DNA from: Pyrinomonadaceae bacterium
GTDB lineage: Bacteria > Acidobacteriota > Blastocatellia > Pyrinomonadales > Pyrinomonadaceae
Length of the DNA: 64,000 nt
Direction of reading: 5' to 3'
Assembly (NCBI GenBank): GCA_019694395.1
Contig: JAIBCC010000031.1
Span: 1-64,000 of the forward strand
Shown here: positions 41,458 to 50,428 of the stretch, one piece after another
How positions within the stretch are numbered: position 1 is the stretch's first letter
How the letters are laid out: each line of letters begins with the position of its first letter
Notes under the pieces: generated by a model
What the model was told of the DNA's origin: nothing
The model's database searches: none
Seen by the model: only the letters and a program-made list of their open reading frames with translations
Program-made: the position numbers and the translations under genes

Positions 41458-42690
41458 ATGCAATTATTTAAATCATTCATTACCCTCCTCCTCTTGGCTA
41501 TTATTTCAAATGCTCAAGTCAAAATTGCTGACAATTTAACTAAAGAATTAAATGAATTTAGAAAGACAAGCCTGATTCCCGGATTTGCGGTTTCGATCGT
41601 TAATGAAAACGGCGTTTTGTATTCAAAGGGATTCGGATTAGCTAATATCAAAGAAAATAAAGCGTTTACACCTTTAACTATCAATTGGATTGCGTCCGTT
41701 TCCAAAACTTTCGTGGCACTTTCGTTTATGAAATTGGTGGAGCAAGGAAAACTTGATTTGGACGCTCCGATAAATTCTATTTTGCCCTACAAAATCGTTA
41801 ATCCTCATTATCCAAATGCGCCGATTACGGTTCGGCATCTGGTCACACATACTTCTTCGATCATTGATTCTTTTGAACCTTATTCGGTTGGTGAGGCTGA
41901 TGTGGTTTTGGAAAATGACAACGATTCAACCAAAGTTCCTGCATATCTGCAACCAAATGTAGATTGGCACAAAATGAGTAAAAAAATCTCATTGGACGAG
42001 AATATTCGCAAATACACTCAGCCCAAAGCGAAATGGTATAGCGAAGACAGTTTTTTGAAAAAAGAACCCGGCACACATTTTCAATATTCAAATTTAGCTT
42101 CTTCGATTGCCGCCCGAATTGTCGAGGAAAAATCGGGAATGTCATTTGCGGCTTTTACTAAGAAATATATTTTCGAGCCTTTGGGAATGAAAAATACGGC
42201 TTGGAATTTTGCCGACCTAAATCCGAAATTGGTTTCAAAAATTTATGTCCAAAATGACGAAAAAAAGCCAACCGGAGCGGCGGAATATCCGCAATATTAT
42301 ATGACCAACTATCCGGTCAGCGGACTAAAAACCAACATCAGCGATTTGGCAAAGTATTTGATCGAGATGATAAAAGGCTCTGACGGAAAAGGTAAATTGC
42401 TAAATAACAAGACTTACAAAATGCTTTTTGAACCGCAGATGAACGCTAAATATTTGCCAAAGTTGGATGCAGAATCTTTAAACAACAAAGAGAATATGTC
42501 AATTTTTTGGTCAATTAATAAAGACGGTGAATATTATCATTTGGGCGGAAATATAGGAGTTTATTCGTTTATAAAATTCAATCCGAAAACAAAAACAGGC
42601 TCGCTCGCTTTTTGTAATTTGCGTGATGACAGTTTTGGCGATATTCAAACAATTGTCTATAAACACGAACAGAAAACAAACAAAAAATAA
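41458..42690 (+). CDS. Secreted class C beta-lactamase-like serine hydrolase
   Basis: A 410-residue protein from the ATG at 41458, with AAAGG upstream; an upstream TTG at 41425 is less likely. Signal peptide: residues 1-19 (S-N-A-Q). The serine nucleophile motif S-V-S-K (S-x-x-K) is in I-A-S-V-S-K-T-F, and the Tyr motif is Y-S-N in F-Q-Y-S-N-L. Serine hydrolases of this type include DD-peptidases, esterases and beta-lactamases; the substrate cannot be told. It is the first of a run of co-directional exported hydrolases. Confidence 0.85.
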   Translation: MQLFKSFITLLLLAIISNAQVKIADNLTKELNEFRKTSLIPGFAVSIVNENGVLYSKGFGLANIKENKAFTPLTINWIASVSKTFVALSFMKLVEQGKLDLDAPINSILPYKIVNPHYPNAPITVRHLVTHTSSIIDSFEPYSVGEADVVLENDNDSTKVPAYLQPNVDWHKMSKKISLDENIRKYTQPKAKWYSEDSFLKKEPGTHFQYSNLASSIAARIVEEKSGMSFAAFTKKYIFEPLGMKNTAWNFADLNPKLVSKIYVQNDEKKPTGAAEYPQYYMTNYPVSGLKTNISDLAKYLIEMIKGSDGKGKLLNNKTYKMLFEPQMNAKYLPKLDAESLNNKENMSIFWSINKDGEYYHLGGNIGVYSFIKFNPKTKTGSLAFCNLRDDSFGDIQTIVYKHEQKTNKK

Positions 42691-42697
42691 TCACAAA

Positions 42698-43489
42698 ATG
42701 GAAAACAAAACGGCACAATTTTCAAGCGAAATCACTGACAACCGCTATTTTGAAGGATTAACGGCTGGAACGACTTCTTATCAAAAAGGCATCATCAACG
42801 ACTGTGTTCATTCGCACGATAATCCGACTATTTGCTTTATGTTACACGGCGGCGGCGTAGAAAAAAGAAGCCGCAGCAGCTACGAAAGAAATGCTTGCGA
42901 CCTCAGATTTTACCACGCCGAAGAGCCGCATCAATCGATCATCAAAGTTTTTCCTTCCAAATGCGTCAACCTTGATCTGGAAGAAAAATTTCTGCGGCAA
43001 TACGAAATTTCGGAAACTTTACTAAATTTATCCGTCAATAAAAATCTGGATGCCAAACTTTTGATGCTGAAAATTCACAGCGAACTGCTGGTAAATGATT
43101 CTCTGACCAATTCTTCCATCAAAATTTTGTTCCTCAGTATGCTCGATCAAACTAAAAGTTCAAACAGACTGAAAAAGCCCGAATGGATCACAAAATTGTC
43201 CGAACTTTTAAACGACCGTTGGATGGAAACTTTGAATTTAGACGATTTAGCAACAAACTTGAAAGTTCATCCCGTCACTATTTCCAAACATTTCACCAAA
43301 TACTTTTCCTGCACGTTAGGCGAATATATGCGGAAAGTGAAAATAGAAAAAAGCATTTCGCTGATAAAAAACTCACAACTTTCCCTGACCGAAATCGCTC
43401 TCCAATGCGGATTCGCCGACCAGAGCCATTTCACTCGTAATTTCAAAAAACTGACCGGATTTTTGCCCAAAAATTTTAGAAATTTATAG
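42698..43489 (+). CDS. AraC-family regulator (paralog 1)
   Basis: A 263-residue protein from the ATG at 42698. The N-terminal half is cupin-like with H-S-H-D-N-P-T-I-C-F-M-L and Y-H-A-E-E-P-H-Q-S-I. The C-terminal ~100 residues are a double HTH (L-D-D-L-A-T-N-L-K-V-H-P-V-T-I-S-K-H-F, A-L-Q-C-G-F-A-D-Q-S-H-F-T-R-N-F). It begins 7 bp after the serine hydrolase gene and precedes an S41 gene, so it may control this block. It is a close relative of the AraC gene at 45309. Confidence 0.85.
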   Translation: MENKTAQFSSEITDNRYFEGLTAGTTSYQKGIINDCVHSHDNPTICFMLHGGGVEKRSRSSYERNACDLRFYHAEEPHQSIIKVFPSKCVNLDLEEKFLRQYEISETLLNLSVNKNLDAKLLMLKIHSELLVNDSLTNSSIKILFLSMLDQTKSSNRLKKPEWITKLSELLNDRWMETLNLDDLATNLKVHPVTISKHFTKYFSCTLGEYMRKVKIEKSISLIKNSQLSLTEIALQCGFADQSHFTRNFKKLTGFLPKNFRNL

Positions 43490-43561
43490 GCTAATTTTGT
43501 TCTATTTTGTTGTGTAGATTTATTTTATGCTTACTCTATCTACCGATATTATGGAGCAAAT

Positions 43562-45208
43562 ATGAGATTCATTAAATTATCAATCGCTTTAATTTTGTTT
43601 GTTTTCGCGGCGAATGCCCAGGACAAATTGCCAATCATTAAATCAAATTCTAATGTCATCAGCATTCAGGACGGTGATGTTTTCAAAAAAGATAACTGGA
43701 CGCTTGCGCCCGAAGCCAAGCCTGATATTTACGACACAACAGTCAAAAAAGGTGGGAAAAAGAAAGTTACCTTTATCACTGATCTCGACAAGATAAGTTT
43801 TGATGTCGAAGCGGGAAAAACTTACGATTTTATCATCCAAAAAGGCGAAACGATGTGCTATACACAGATCAAAGCCAATGAACTTTTTTTCTGGAATGAC
43901 AAGGAGTTTTGGGAAAGCCCGTCGCTGAAAACTCCTTATAAACCAAACCTTTCCGATGAAGAAAAAATTGCCGGATTGTCAAAATTCTGGTCTGAGGCAA
44001 AATATAATTTCATTAATTTTCCGTTAGTTCCCGATTTGGATTGGGATAAAACCTATCTCGAATTTATCCCGAAAGTTTTAGCGACCAAATCAACGCTCGA
44101 ATATTATCAGGTTTTGCAGATGTTCTGTTCCAAACTCAAAGACGGACACACCAACGTTTGGTTTCCGGCGGCGTTGATTGACGAAGTTTCGCAACGCCCT
44201 GCGATTCGCACCCGTTTAGTTGAAGATAAAGTTATCATCGCACGCATTTTAGATGAAAAATTAAAAAACGAAGGCTTACAGCTCGGACAGGAAGTTGTCG
44301 AGATTGACGGTCTGCCCGTTAAAAAATATGCCGAAGAAAAAGTTTTGCCCTACGTTGGAGAGTCAACTCCGCAATCGCTCGACACCAGAGTTTACGAATA
44401 CAATTTACTGCTCGGCGCATTGGCGAAACCTGTTGAATTAACGCTTAAAGATTTCAAAGGCAATCTTTTCAAAAAGACTTTGCCGAGAATTTCCGGCACG
44501 GAATTAAACAAAATGGTGAAACCGCGTCCGGCGTTTGAAATGGAAATGCTGGCGGGAAATATCGCTTTGGTCAAAGTCAATACAATGGTTGATGAAGAAA
44601 AAGCCGACCAGATGTTTGCCGATAAATTTGCCGAAATTTCTAAAGCGGATGCTTTGATTTTGGATCTACGCAACAACGGCGGCGGCAGTTCGGGAATCGG
44701 TTATCATATTCTGTCTTTTTTGGTTAATCAGTCTTTCAAGCAATCAAAATGGTTCACCCGCGAATATCATCCGGCTTTTCGTCCGTGGGGCAGACCTGAA
44801 AAATCCTTTGGTGATGAAAATGCTTTTGAATACACTTTAGAAGCAATCAAAAGAATGCGCGGTGAAAATATTGAGCCGTTTTTGAAACCTTTGATCGTTT
44901 TGTCCAGTCCACGCACTTTTTCGGCGGCGGAAGATTTTCTGGTTGCTTTCAAACCTTTGAAACGCGGTCTGATTATTGGAGAACCAAGCGGCGGCAGCAC
45001 CGGACAGCCTTTGGTTATCTCACTTCCGGGCGGCGGGATGGCACGGATTTGTTCAAAACACGATTTGTTTCCTGACGGAACTAAATTTGTCGGAGTCGGC
45101 GTTGTCCCTGATGTTTTGGCAGTTCCAAAAGTCTCGGATTTTGTTGAAAATAAAGACGCTGTTTTGGAAGTGGCATTGAAAGAATTAGCCAAGGTAATGA
45201 AAAAATAG
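43562..45208 (+). CDS. Secreted S41 family peptidase (paralog A)
   Basis: A 548-residue protein with signal peptide (A-N-A-Q, cleavage near 19). A beta-rich N-terminal domain (~20-120) with K-G-E-T-M-C-Y-T-Q-I precedes a helical cap, a PDZ-like segment (L-Q-L-G-Q-E-V-V-E-I-D-G-L-P-V) and the S41 core: L-I-L-D-L-R-N-N-G-G-G-S-S and, for the nucleophile, R-T-F-S-A-A-E-D-F, followed by G-E-P-S-G-G-S-T-G-Q-P. It is closely related along its whole length to the gene at 52990. It probably processes exported peptides. Confidence 0.85.
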   Translation: MRFIKLSIALILFVFAANAQDKLPIIKSNSNVISIQDGDVFKKDNWTLAPEAKPDIYDTTVKKGGKKKVTFITDLDKISFDVEAGKTYDFIIQKGETMCYTQIKANELFFWNDKEFWESPSLKTPYKPNLSDEEKIAGLSKFWSEAKYNFINFPLVPDLDWDKTYLEFIPKVLATKSTLEYYQVLQMFCSKLKDGHTNVWFPAALIDEVSQRPAIRTRLVEDKVIIARILDEKLKNEGLQLGQEVVEIDGLPVKKYAEEKVLPYVGESTPQSLDTRVYEYNLLLGALAKPVELTLKDFKGNLFKKTLPRISGTELNKMVKPRPAFEMEMLAGNIALVKVNTMVDEEKADQMFADKFAEISKADALILDLRNNGGGSSGIGYHILSFLVNQSFKQSKWFTREYHPAFRPWGRPEKSFGDENAFEYTLEAIKRMRGENIEPFLKPLIVLSSPRTFSAAEDFLVAFKPLKRGLIIGEPSGGSTGQPLVISLPGGGMARICSKHDLFPDGTKFVGVGVVPDVLAVPKVSDFVENKDAVLEVALKELAKVMKK

Positions 45209-45308
45209 ATTTATTTTGTTTTAGATTTTATCTCTCCCATTTTTTAGATTTTTTTTAATTTCAAAAACAAAATCAGAATACTTTGCGTAATAAGTTTATA
45301 TTTCGTAT

Positions 45309-46133
45309 ATGGATTCAGCGTTGTCGATCGAAGATTTTTCGTTGATAGAAAAAACAAAAACCAAAGCTAATTACTTTGATGTTTTTGATTTTCCGCGCCT
45401 TGACGGCAAGATTTATATTTCCAATCAGATTGATCTTGGTGCCAGTGAGGTTCTTCATTATCACGATGAGCCTCATTTGACTATGCTTGTCAACGGTGGT
45501 GTTTTGGATAAACGGAAAAGCCTTGAGAAAGATAGACTTTCGGGAGAATTGATGTTTTTTCATTCAGGCGAACCGCATCAAACTATCAATAAAGTTTTTC
45601 CGACCAAATACATCAGCCTTACCTTTGAACCGGACTTTTTTCAACGAAATTCCATCACGGAAGCAAAATTGAGAATCGCTCTTGAAAAAAATCTGAATTC
45701 TAATTTTACGATCTTAAAGATTTACAAGGAATTAGCCATTAATGATGAATTTACGAACTGTTCATCTGAAATGCTTTTGTTTAATTTGATCGATGAAAAA
45801 TATGAAGTCAAAACCAAGCGTCCGAATTGGATAAATAAAGTTCATCAATTGCTCAACGATAATTGGAACAAAGAGCTTGCACTCAATGATTTAGCTTTTG
45901 CCGCCAATGTTCATCCCAAAACAATTTCGCGGTATTTTCCCAAATATTTTGCCTGTAGTTTGGGCGAATATCGCCGACAACTAAAGGTTGCCAAGTCCCT
46001 CTCACTCATCAAAAGTTCAAAATTTTCGCTCACCGAGATCGCCCACGAATGTAATTTTGCCGACCAGAGCCATTTCATCAGAGATTTTAAAAGGATGACC
46101 GGCTTTCTACCGAAACAATTTAAAAAATTATAG
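45309..46133 (+). CDS. AraC-family regulator (paralog 2)
   Basis: A 274-residue protein. A cupin-like N-terminal part (H-Y-H-D-E-P-H-L-T-M-L-V, F-H-S-G-E-P-H-Q-T-I-N-K-V-F-P-T-K) leads to two HTHs (L-N-D-L-A-F-A-A-N-V-H-P-K-T-I-S-R-Y-F; C-N-F-A-D-Q-S-H-F-I-R-D-F-K-R). It resembles the regulator at 42698 throughout, so the S41-AraC unit appears duplicated. Gap to the preceding S41 gene is ~100 bp. Confidence 0.85.
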   Translation: MDSALSIEDFSLIEKTKTKANYFDVFDFPRLDGKIYISNQIDLGASEVLHYHDEPHLTMLVNGGVLDKRKSLEKDRLSGELMFFHSGEPHQTINKVFPTKYISLTFEPDFFQRNSITEAKLRIALEKNLNSNFTILKIYKELAINDEFTNCSSEMLLFNLIDEKYEVKTKRPNWINKVHQLLNDNWNKELALNDLAFAANVHPKTISRYFPKYFACSLGEYRRQLKVAKSLSLIKSSKFSLTEIAHECNFADQSHFIRDFKRMTGFLPKQFKKL

Positions 46134-46272
46134 CTTTTATAGAGTTGTAACTTATTTTCTATCAATAAAAGAGTGAAAGTTTGCCGTCTTCATTAAAGGT
46201 TACTTTTATTCTATTTCTCAGATTTCAAAATCTATAGTCTTTTAAGCTGAATCCTCTAATTTTATTCAGTTT

Positions 46273-47658
46273 ATGAGATTATTTAATTCTATTTTTATTG
46301 GTTTTATTCTGTGTTTTTTTACACTTGCTCAGGGGCAAAAGCTCCCGCGCAAAGTAATGCTTGGTGTGTCAGCCCAACCTTTGAGCGAGGAGATAGCCAA
46401 AGCAAATAATCTAAAAATTGGCGATGGTTTGCAAATTGTTGCGGTTGTGCCAAGCGGAACTTTTGCCGAACTTGGAATAAAAGTCGGCGATATTTTGCTG
46501 ACCATCAACCAAAAAACAATCGGCACTTCGCAAGAATTGATTGCCTCGGCTCAATCTTTGAAAACAGGCGACGCGGTTGAAATAACTTTTCTCTCGAATG
46601 GGCAAAAACTGACCAAAAAAGGTGCGGCAAAAGCACGACCAAAAGAAACTTCGGATTATGGCGAGGTTATTTTGGATGAAGTTGATTATGAACTTGGAAC
46701 CTTGCGTTCAATAATTCACGTTCCCAAAAACAAAACGGGCAAATTGCCGACTATATTTTTTCTGCAAGGCTACCCGTGCAGCTCGCAGGAGTTTCCACCA
46801 AATTCGACTAATCCTTTGAAAAAACTGATAGATGATTGGGTTAAAAGCGGTTTTGTTGTCTATCGGGTCGAGCGTCCGAACATTGGCGACAGCCGCACCT
46901 CAAAAAATTGTCAGGATATTGATTTTGCCGAAGAAATGGCAGTCAATATTGCCGCTTACAAAAAACTTTTGAACTACGATTATGTTGATAGATCAAATGT
47001 TTTTCTCTTCGGACATTCGCTCGGCGGAATTGTTGCGCCGTTACTCGCCGAAACTTATCAACCTCGCGGAATTTTAGTTTATGGAACCGGCGTTCGATCC
47101 TGGTTTGAATATTTTGTTGAGCTTCACCGCGTCCAAACCATCTATTTTGGCGGTTCAAATGTCGAAGCCGAAAAAATTGCCAGAGAGCTGCTTCCGCTTT
47201 ATTACGAATGGCTCGAACTCGGTAAAAGTCCGGCTGAACTCAAACAAAATCCTAGATTCAAAGAAATTCTTGAAGCACCAAACAACGAATTAAATAATTC
47301 CGGCGATTACTTTTCGGGACGGCATTATAAATTCTGGCAAACGATGAACAAGACCCGAATGATCGAAGCGTGGAGCAGGGTTGAAAGCAAAGTTTTAGCA
47401 ATTTACGGCGAATTTGACGTGCAAGCCTTAAATTCGCAAGCCGCCGAAGAAATTGTCAAAGTCGTCAACGAAAATCACGCCGGAAACGGTGAGTTTCTTT
47501 TAATTCCCAAAGCCGAACACGGTTTCGCCAAAGTTGATTCATATCGCCAAGTTACCGAACTCTTTTCGACCGGAAAATATGGACAGTATGCTAACGAGAA
47601 TTACAACGCGGAAATCGGTAGATTAACAACGGAGTGGATGAATAAAGTTATGAAATAG
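46273..47658 (+). CDS. Secreted PDZ-alpha/beta hydrolase
   Basis: A 461-residue protein with signal peptide (L-A-Q-G-Q, ~residue 21). Residues ~25-110 form a PDZ domain (V-V-P-S-G-T-F-A-E-L-G-I-K-V-G-D-I-L). The rest is an alpha/beta hydrolase: F-F-L-Q-G-Y-P-C as oxyanion region, F-G-H-S-L-G-G-I with the Ser nucleophile, and I-P-K-A-E-H-G-F with the His. PDZ plus esterase-type hydrolase is an uncommon order. The last 205 bases have an 87% identical partner at 49436-49640. Confidence 0.85.
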   Translation: MRLFNSIFIGFILCFFTLAQGQKLPRKVMLGVSAQPLSEEIAKANNLKIGDGLQIVAVVPSGTFAELGIKVGDILLTINQKTIGTSQELIASAQSLKTGDAVEITFLSNGQKLTKKGAAKARPKETSDYGEVILDEVDYELGTLRSIIHVPKNKTGKLPTIFFLQGYPCSSQEFPPNSTNPLKKLIDDWVKSGFVVYRVERPNIGDSRTSKNCQDIDFAEEMAVNIAAYKKLLNYDYVDRSNVFLFGHSLGGIVAPLLAETYQPRGILVYGTGVRSWFEYFVELHRVQTIYFGGSNVEAEKIARELLPLYYEWLELGKSPAELKQNPRFKEILEAPNNELNNSGDYFSGRHYKFWQTMNKTRMIEAWSRVESKVLAIYGEFDVQALNSQAAEEIVKVVNENHAGNGEFLLIPKAEHGFAKVDSYRQVTELFSTGKYGQYANENYNAEIGRLTTEWMNKVMK

Positions 47659-47744
47659 ATTTCAAATCAATTTTGAGAAAATTCGTAAGCTATTGTGTTC
47701 AAAAACTGTTTTGAGTAGTTTCTCGAAAATTTTACCGCTAAATT

Positions 47745-49187
47745 TTGACTATGAAAACAAAAATATTCGTTCTAATTCTATTCGTCTTTTGTGCATTTGC
47801 CTCCTTTCCGGTTCGAGCTCAGGTTGCCGATTTGAAAGCAGCTATCGAATTGAAAGAAGCATTTGTTACCAATTTTAATGAAGCCAATTTCAAAGCGATT
47901 CATGCAATGGTTGCCGATAATTCCAAGTCTGACTTTCCTGAAGAAGGCTTTACCAATTTTCTGAAAAATCAATTTTCTCAGAAGGGTAAAATTACAGCTT
48001 CGGAATTGATGGAAGATTTTGGCGAAGTTAGATATTTCCGTCTGGATTTTGAGAAAAAAATCAGCTTGCAGCTTTCTTTGGGCGTGAAGTCCGCCAAGGA
48101 ATTTTACTCTTTTGGTTTGAGCGGAATTCAACCGAAGCGAGAAAAACCTGTAATCTCCGATAATCCGTTGAAAAATCCGATGGATTTAATCGTAGATAAA
48201 GCCGCACAAAATTATCTGAGAGATCTGAAAACTGTCGGGTTATCAATCGGTGTGGTCAAAGACGGAAAATTTTACACTTATAACTACGGCGAAACGGAAA
48301 AGAGCAATGGGCAATTACCAACTGCCGATTCTTTTTACGAAATCGGTTCGATTACCAAAACATTTACGGGGATTTTGCTTGCCCAAGCTGTTTTGGATAA
48401 AAAGGTTAAACTCGACGACGATATTCGCAAATATTTAGACGGCAGCTTCCCGAATTTGGAATTTCAAGGTCAATCGATCACGATCAAAGACCTTTCTACA
48501 CACACGTCGGGAATTCCATCTGCTCCGGATAGTGTGGAAAAATCTGATAGCGGCGATCCTTGGGCAAATTTCTCGCGTGAACAACTTTTGGAGGAAATGC
48601 ACCGCGTCAAACTTGAGCGAAAACCGGGTGAAAACGTGGCATATTCAAATTCCGCAGTCGGATTGTTGGGAAATATTCTCGAAAAAGTTTATGGGTTGAG
48701 TTATGAAAAATTAGTAGAAAAATTTATCAATAAACCTGCCAAAATGAAGGAAACAAAAATAAATCTTTCCGAAGCCGAAACCAAGCGTTTTGTGCGCGGA
48801 CACAACAAAGACAAAGTAGCTCCGCCCTGGAATTTGCCCGGAGTCAAAGGAGCAGGAGCGTTGCGATCAACGACAAATGACTTGCTTAAATATGCTCAGT
48901 GGAACATCTTAGCGAAAAATAAAGCTGTTCAAATGGCACAAAAACTTCAATGGCAAAGTCCGGCTACAACTTTTCGGATGGGGTTAGGTTGGATACTTTA
49001 CACAACTCCGTCAGGTTTTCAAAAAGTCAGTCATAGCGGGGGAACAGGCGGTTTTCGCACCTATTGCACCATTTATCCTCAGCTAAAACTTGGTATTACC
49101 GTGATGAGCAATAATTCGGATAGTGAACCGAATCTGGTGGTTGATGAAATCTATATGCAGATAGCGAAAAATGACCATCCCCATTAA
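47745..49187 (+). CDS. Secreted serine hydrolase with N-terminal small domain (class C beta-lactamase-like)
   Basis: A 480-residue protein with signal peptide (V-R-A-Q, ~26). The N-terminal ~110 residues form a small cone/DUF3887-like domain (F-V-T-N-F-N-E-A-N-F-K-A-I-H-A-M). The hydrolase part has S-I-T-K (G-S-I-T-K-T-F) and Y-S-N (V-A-Y-S-N-S-A-V-G). After residue ~475 the frame ends early: the next 207 bases encode, in another frame, a DUF3471-like end. The active site is intact, so it may still work without its C-terminal domain. Confidence 0.8.
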   Translation: MTMKTKIFVLILFVFCAFASFPVRAQVADLKAAIELKEAFVTNFNEANFKAIHAMVADNSKSDFPEEGFTNFLKNQFSQKGKITASELMEDFGEVRYFRLDFEKKISLQLSLGVKSAKEFYSFGLSGIQPKREKPVISDNPLKNPMDLIVDKAAQNYLRDLKTVGLSIGVVKDGKFYTYNYGETEKSNGQLPTADSFYEIGSITKTFTGILLAQAVLDKKVKLDDDIRKYLDGSFPNLEFQGQSITIKDLSTHTSGIPSAPDSVEKSDSGDPWANFSREQLLEEMHRVKLERKPGENVAYSNSAVGLLGNILEKVYGLSYEKLVEKFINKPAKMKETKINLSEAETKRFVRGHNKDKVAPPWNLPGVKGAGALRSTTNDLLKYAQWNILAKNKAVQMAQKLQWQSPATTFRMGLGWILYTTPSGFQKVSHSGGTGGFRTYCTIYPQLKLGITVMSNNSDSEPNLVVDEIYMQIAKNDHPH

Positions 49188-49377
49188 AAAAGGTAAGGAA
49201 AATTTGATTTCCCAAGCCAACGGTCAGGACTCTTTTATTTGCGAACCGATTTCCGAGAACTCCTTTGCACACAAAGAATCGGGCATCATTATTGAGTTTA
49301 AGACTAATCCTAACGGCTCGTTATTTTTTGATTTATACCAGCGAAGAGATTCGCTCCAATTCTTAAAAGATAAGTAA
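49171..49377 (+). pseudogene. Out-of-frame DUF3471-like C-terminal piece of the serine hydrolase
   Basis: This 68-residue frame, overlapping the end of the hydrolase, has L-I-S-Q-A-N-G-Q-D-S-F-I-C-E-P and I-I-I-E-F-K-T-N-P-N-G-S-L-F, the pattern of DUF3471 domains that follow serine hydrolases (L-x-x-Q-x-x-G-Q...F-x-x-x-x-x-G). The first ~20 residues of such a domain are missing and the frame differs, so it looks like a broken-off end. It could be an independent small protein, since it has its own ATG, but no ribosome site. Confidence 0.55.
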
Positions 49378-49435
49378 AGATTATTGAAATGGAAATTTGA
49401 AACGGTAAAAGCCCAAAAAACTTTTGACGGATTAC

Positions 49436-49640
49436 TGTCAAAGTCGTCAACGAAAATCACGCCGGAAACGGAGAGTTTCTTTTAATCCCGAAAGCCGAAC
49501 ACGGTTTTGCCAAAGTTGATTCATATCATCAAGTTACCGAACTTTTTTCAACCGGAAAATACGGACAGTTTGCCAATGAAAATTACAACGCGGAAATCGG
49601 CAGATTAACGGCTGAGTGGATATCGAAAACGATTAAATAA
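49436..49640 (+). pseudogene. 3' remnant of a second PDZ-alpha/beta hydrolase gene
   Basis: These 205 bases match 47454-47658 without gaps; I count 26 mismatches, 87% identity, mostly in third codon positions. They read V-K-V-V-N-E-N-H-A-G-N-G-E-F-L-L-I-P-K up to a stop, i.e. the last 67 residues of the hydrolase. No upstream part remains. The silent-site pattern says the copy diverged as a working paralog before it was truncated. Confidence 0.9.
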
Positions 49641-49650
49641 GGAGCAAGAA

Positions 49651-50388
49651 ATGAGTAAATTAAATTTTATTGCAAAAAATATTCTGGTAGTAACTATTAT
49701 TTTACTGAGCGTAAATTTCGTATTTTCTCAAACTGAAGCCGAAAAAGCAGGCAAAGAAATCTACGAAAAATATCAGGCGGCGATCGGCGGAACCGAAAAT
49801 CTTGAAAAGGTAAAAACAAGCGAAACAATTTTTGAAATTGAAAAATACGGCAGCAAAGGAAAGCTGACTGTTATTGAAGATAAAGCAAATAAAAAAAGCT
49901 ATAACCTTGAAGAAATAAACGGACGAAAAAGAGAAATTGGCTCTGACGGAAGCAACATTTGGATAAGAAGCGATGAATCTTACGGCTATTATAATCTGCC
50001 GATTTCGGTTGATAACAATCTCAAACGCATCAAATTACCAAACGAAAAAATAGACGGAAAAGAGTATCTGGTAATCCAAGTAACCGTATCGGATTTGCCG
50101 GCTGAAACCACAGAATATTATGATTCGACGACGTTTTTATTAACTTACCGGATAAGTTCGGAAACAATCATCAACGGTCAGCCAACCGAGACAAAAATAC
50201 AATATTCAAACTACCAAAAAGTTGGGGAGATTCTTATTCCTTTTTTGGAGGTTACAAATAATTATTGGGGAACATCCACCAAAAAAGTTCTGTCCGTAAA
50301 ACAAAATATCGAAGTAGATTCAGAAATCTTTGAACTAAGTCCCAAAAAGAAAAATTCGCCAAAATCCACCGCAAAAATATCTGATTAA
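49651..50388 (+). CDS. Secreted LolA-like protein
   Basis: A 245-residue protein with signal peptide (F-V-F-S-Q, ~28) and ribosome site AAGGAG. It has an E-I-Y-E-K-Y-Q-A-A-I-G-G motif and a beta-rich middle (N-E-K-I-D-G-K-E-Y-L-V-I-Q, Y-D-S-T-T-F-L-L-T-Y-R) as in LolA-like outer-membrane lipoprotein-sorting folds. It is clearly related to the N-terminal ~220 residues of the fusion protein at 57017. It starts the apparent operon with the PqqD-Cys-rich gene, 40 bp away. Confidence 0.7.
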   Translation: MSKLNFIAKNILVVTIILLSVNFVFSQTEAEKAGKEIYEKYQAAIGGTENLEKVKTSETIFEIEKYGSKGKLTVIEDKANKKSYNLEEINGRKREIGSDGSNIWIRSDESYGYYNLPISVDNNLKRIKLPNEKIDGKEYLVIQVTVSDLPAETTEYYDSTTFLLTYRISSETIINGQPTETKIQYSNYQKVGEILIPFLEVTNNYWGTSTKKVLSVKQNIEVDSEIFELSPKKKNSPKSTAKISD

Positions 50389-50428
50389 GATCGAAGAAAA
50401 CAATTTATCAATGTGAAGGAGCGAAAAA

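Noticed and set aside
47454..49640. Very recent direct duplication of the hydrolase tail
   Set aside because: The 26 differences are mostly silent, which shows long divergence as coding sequence before truncation.
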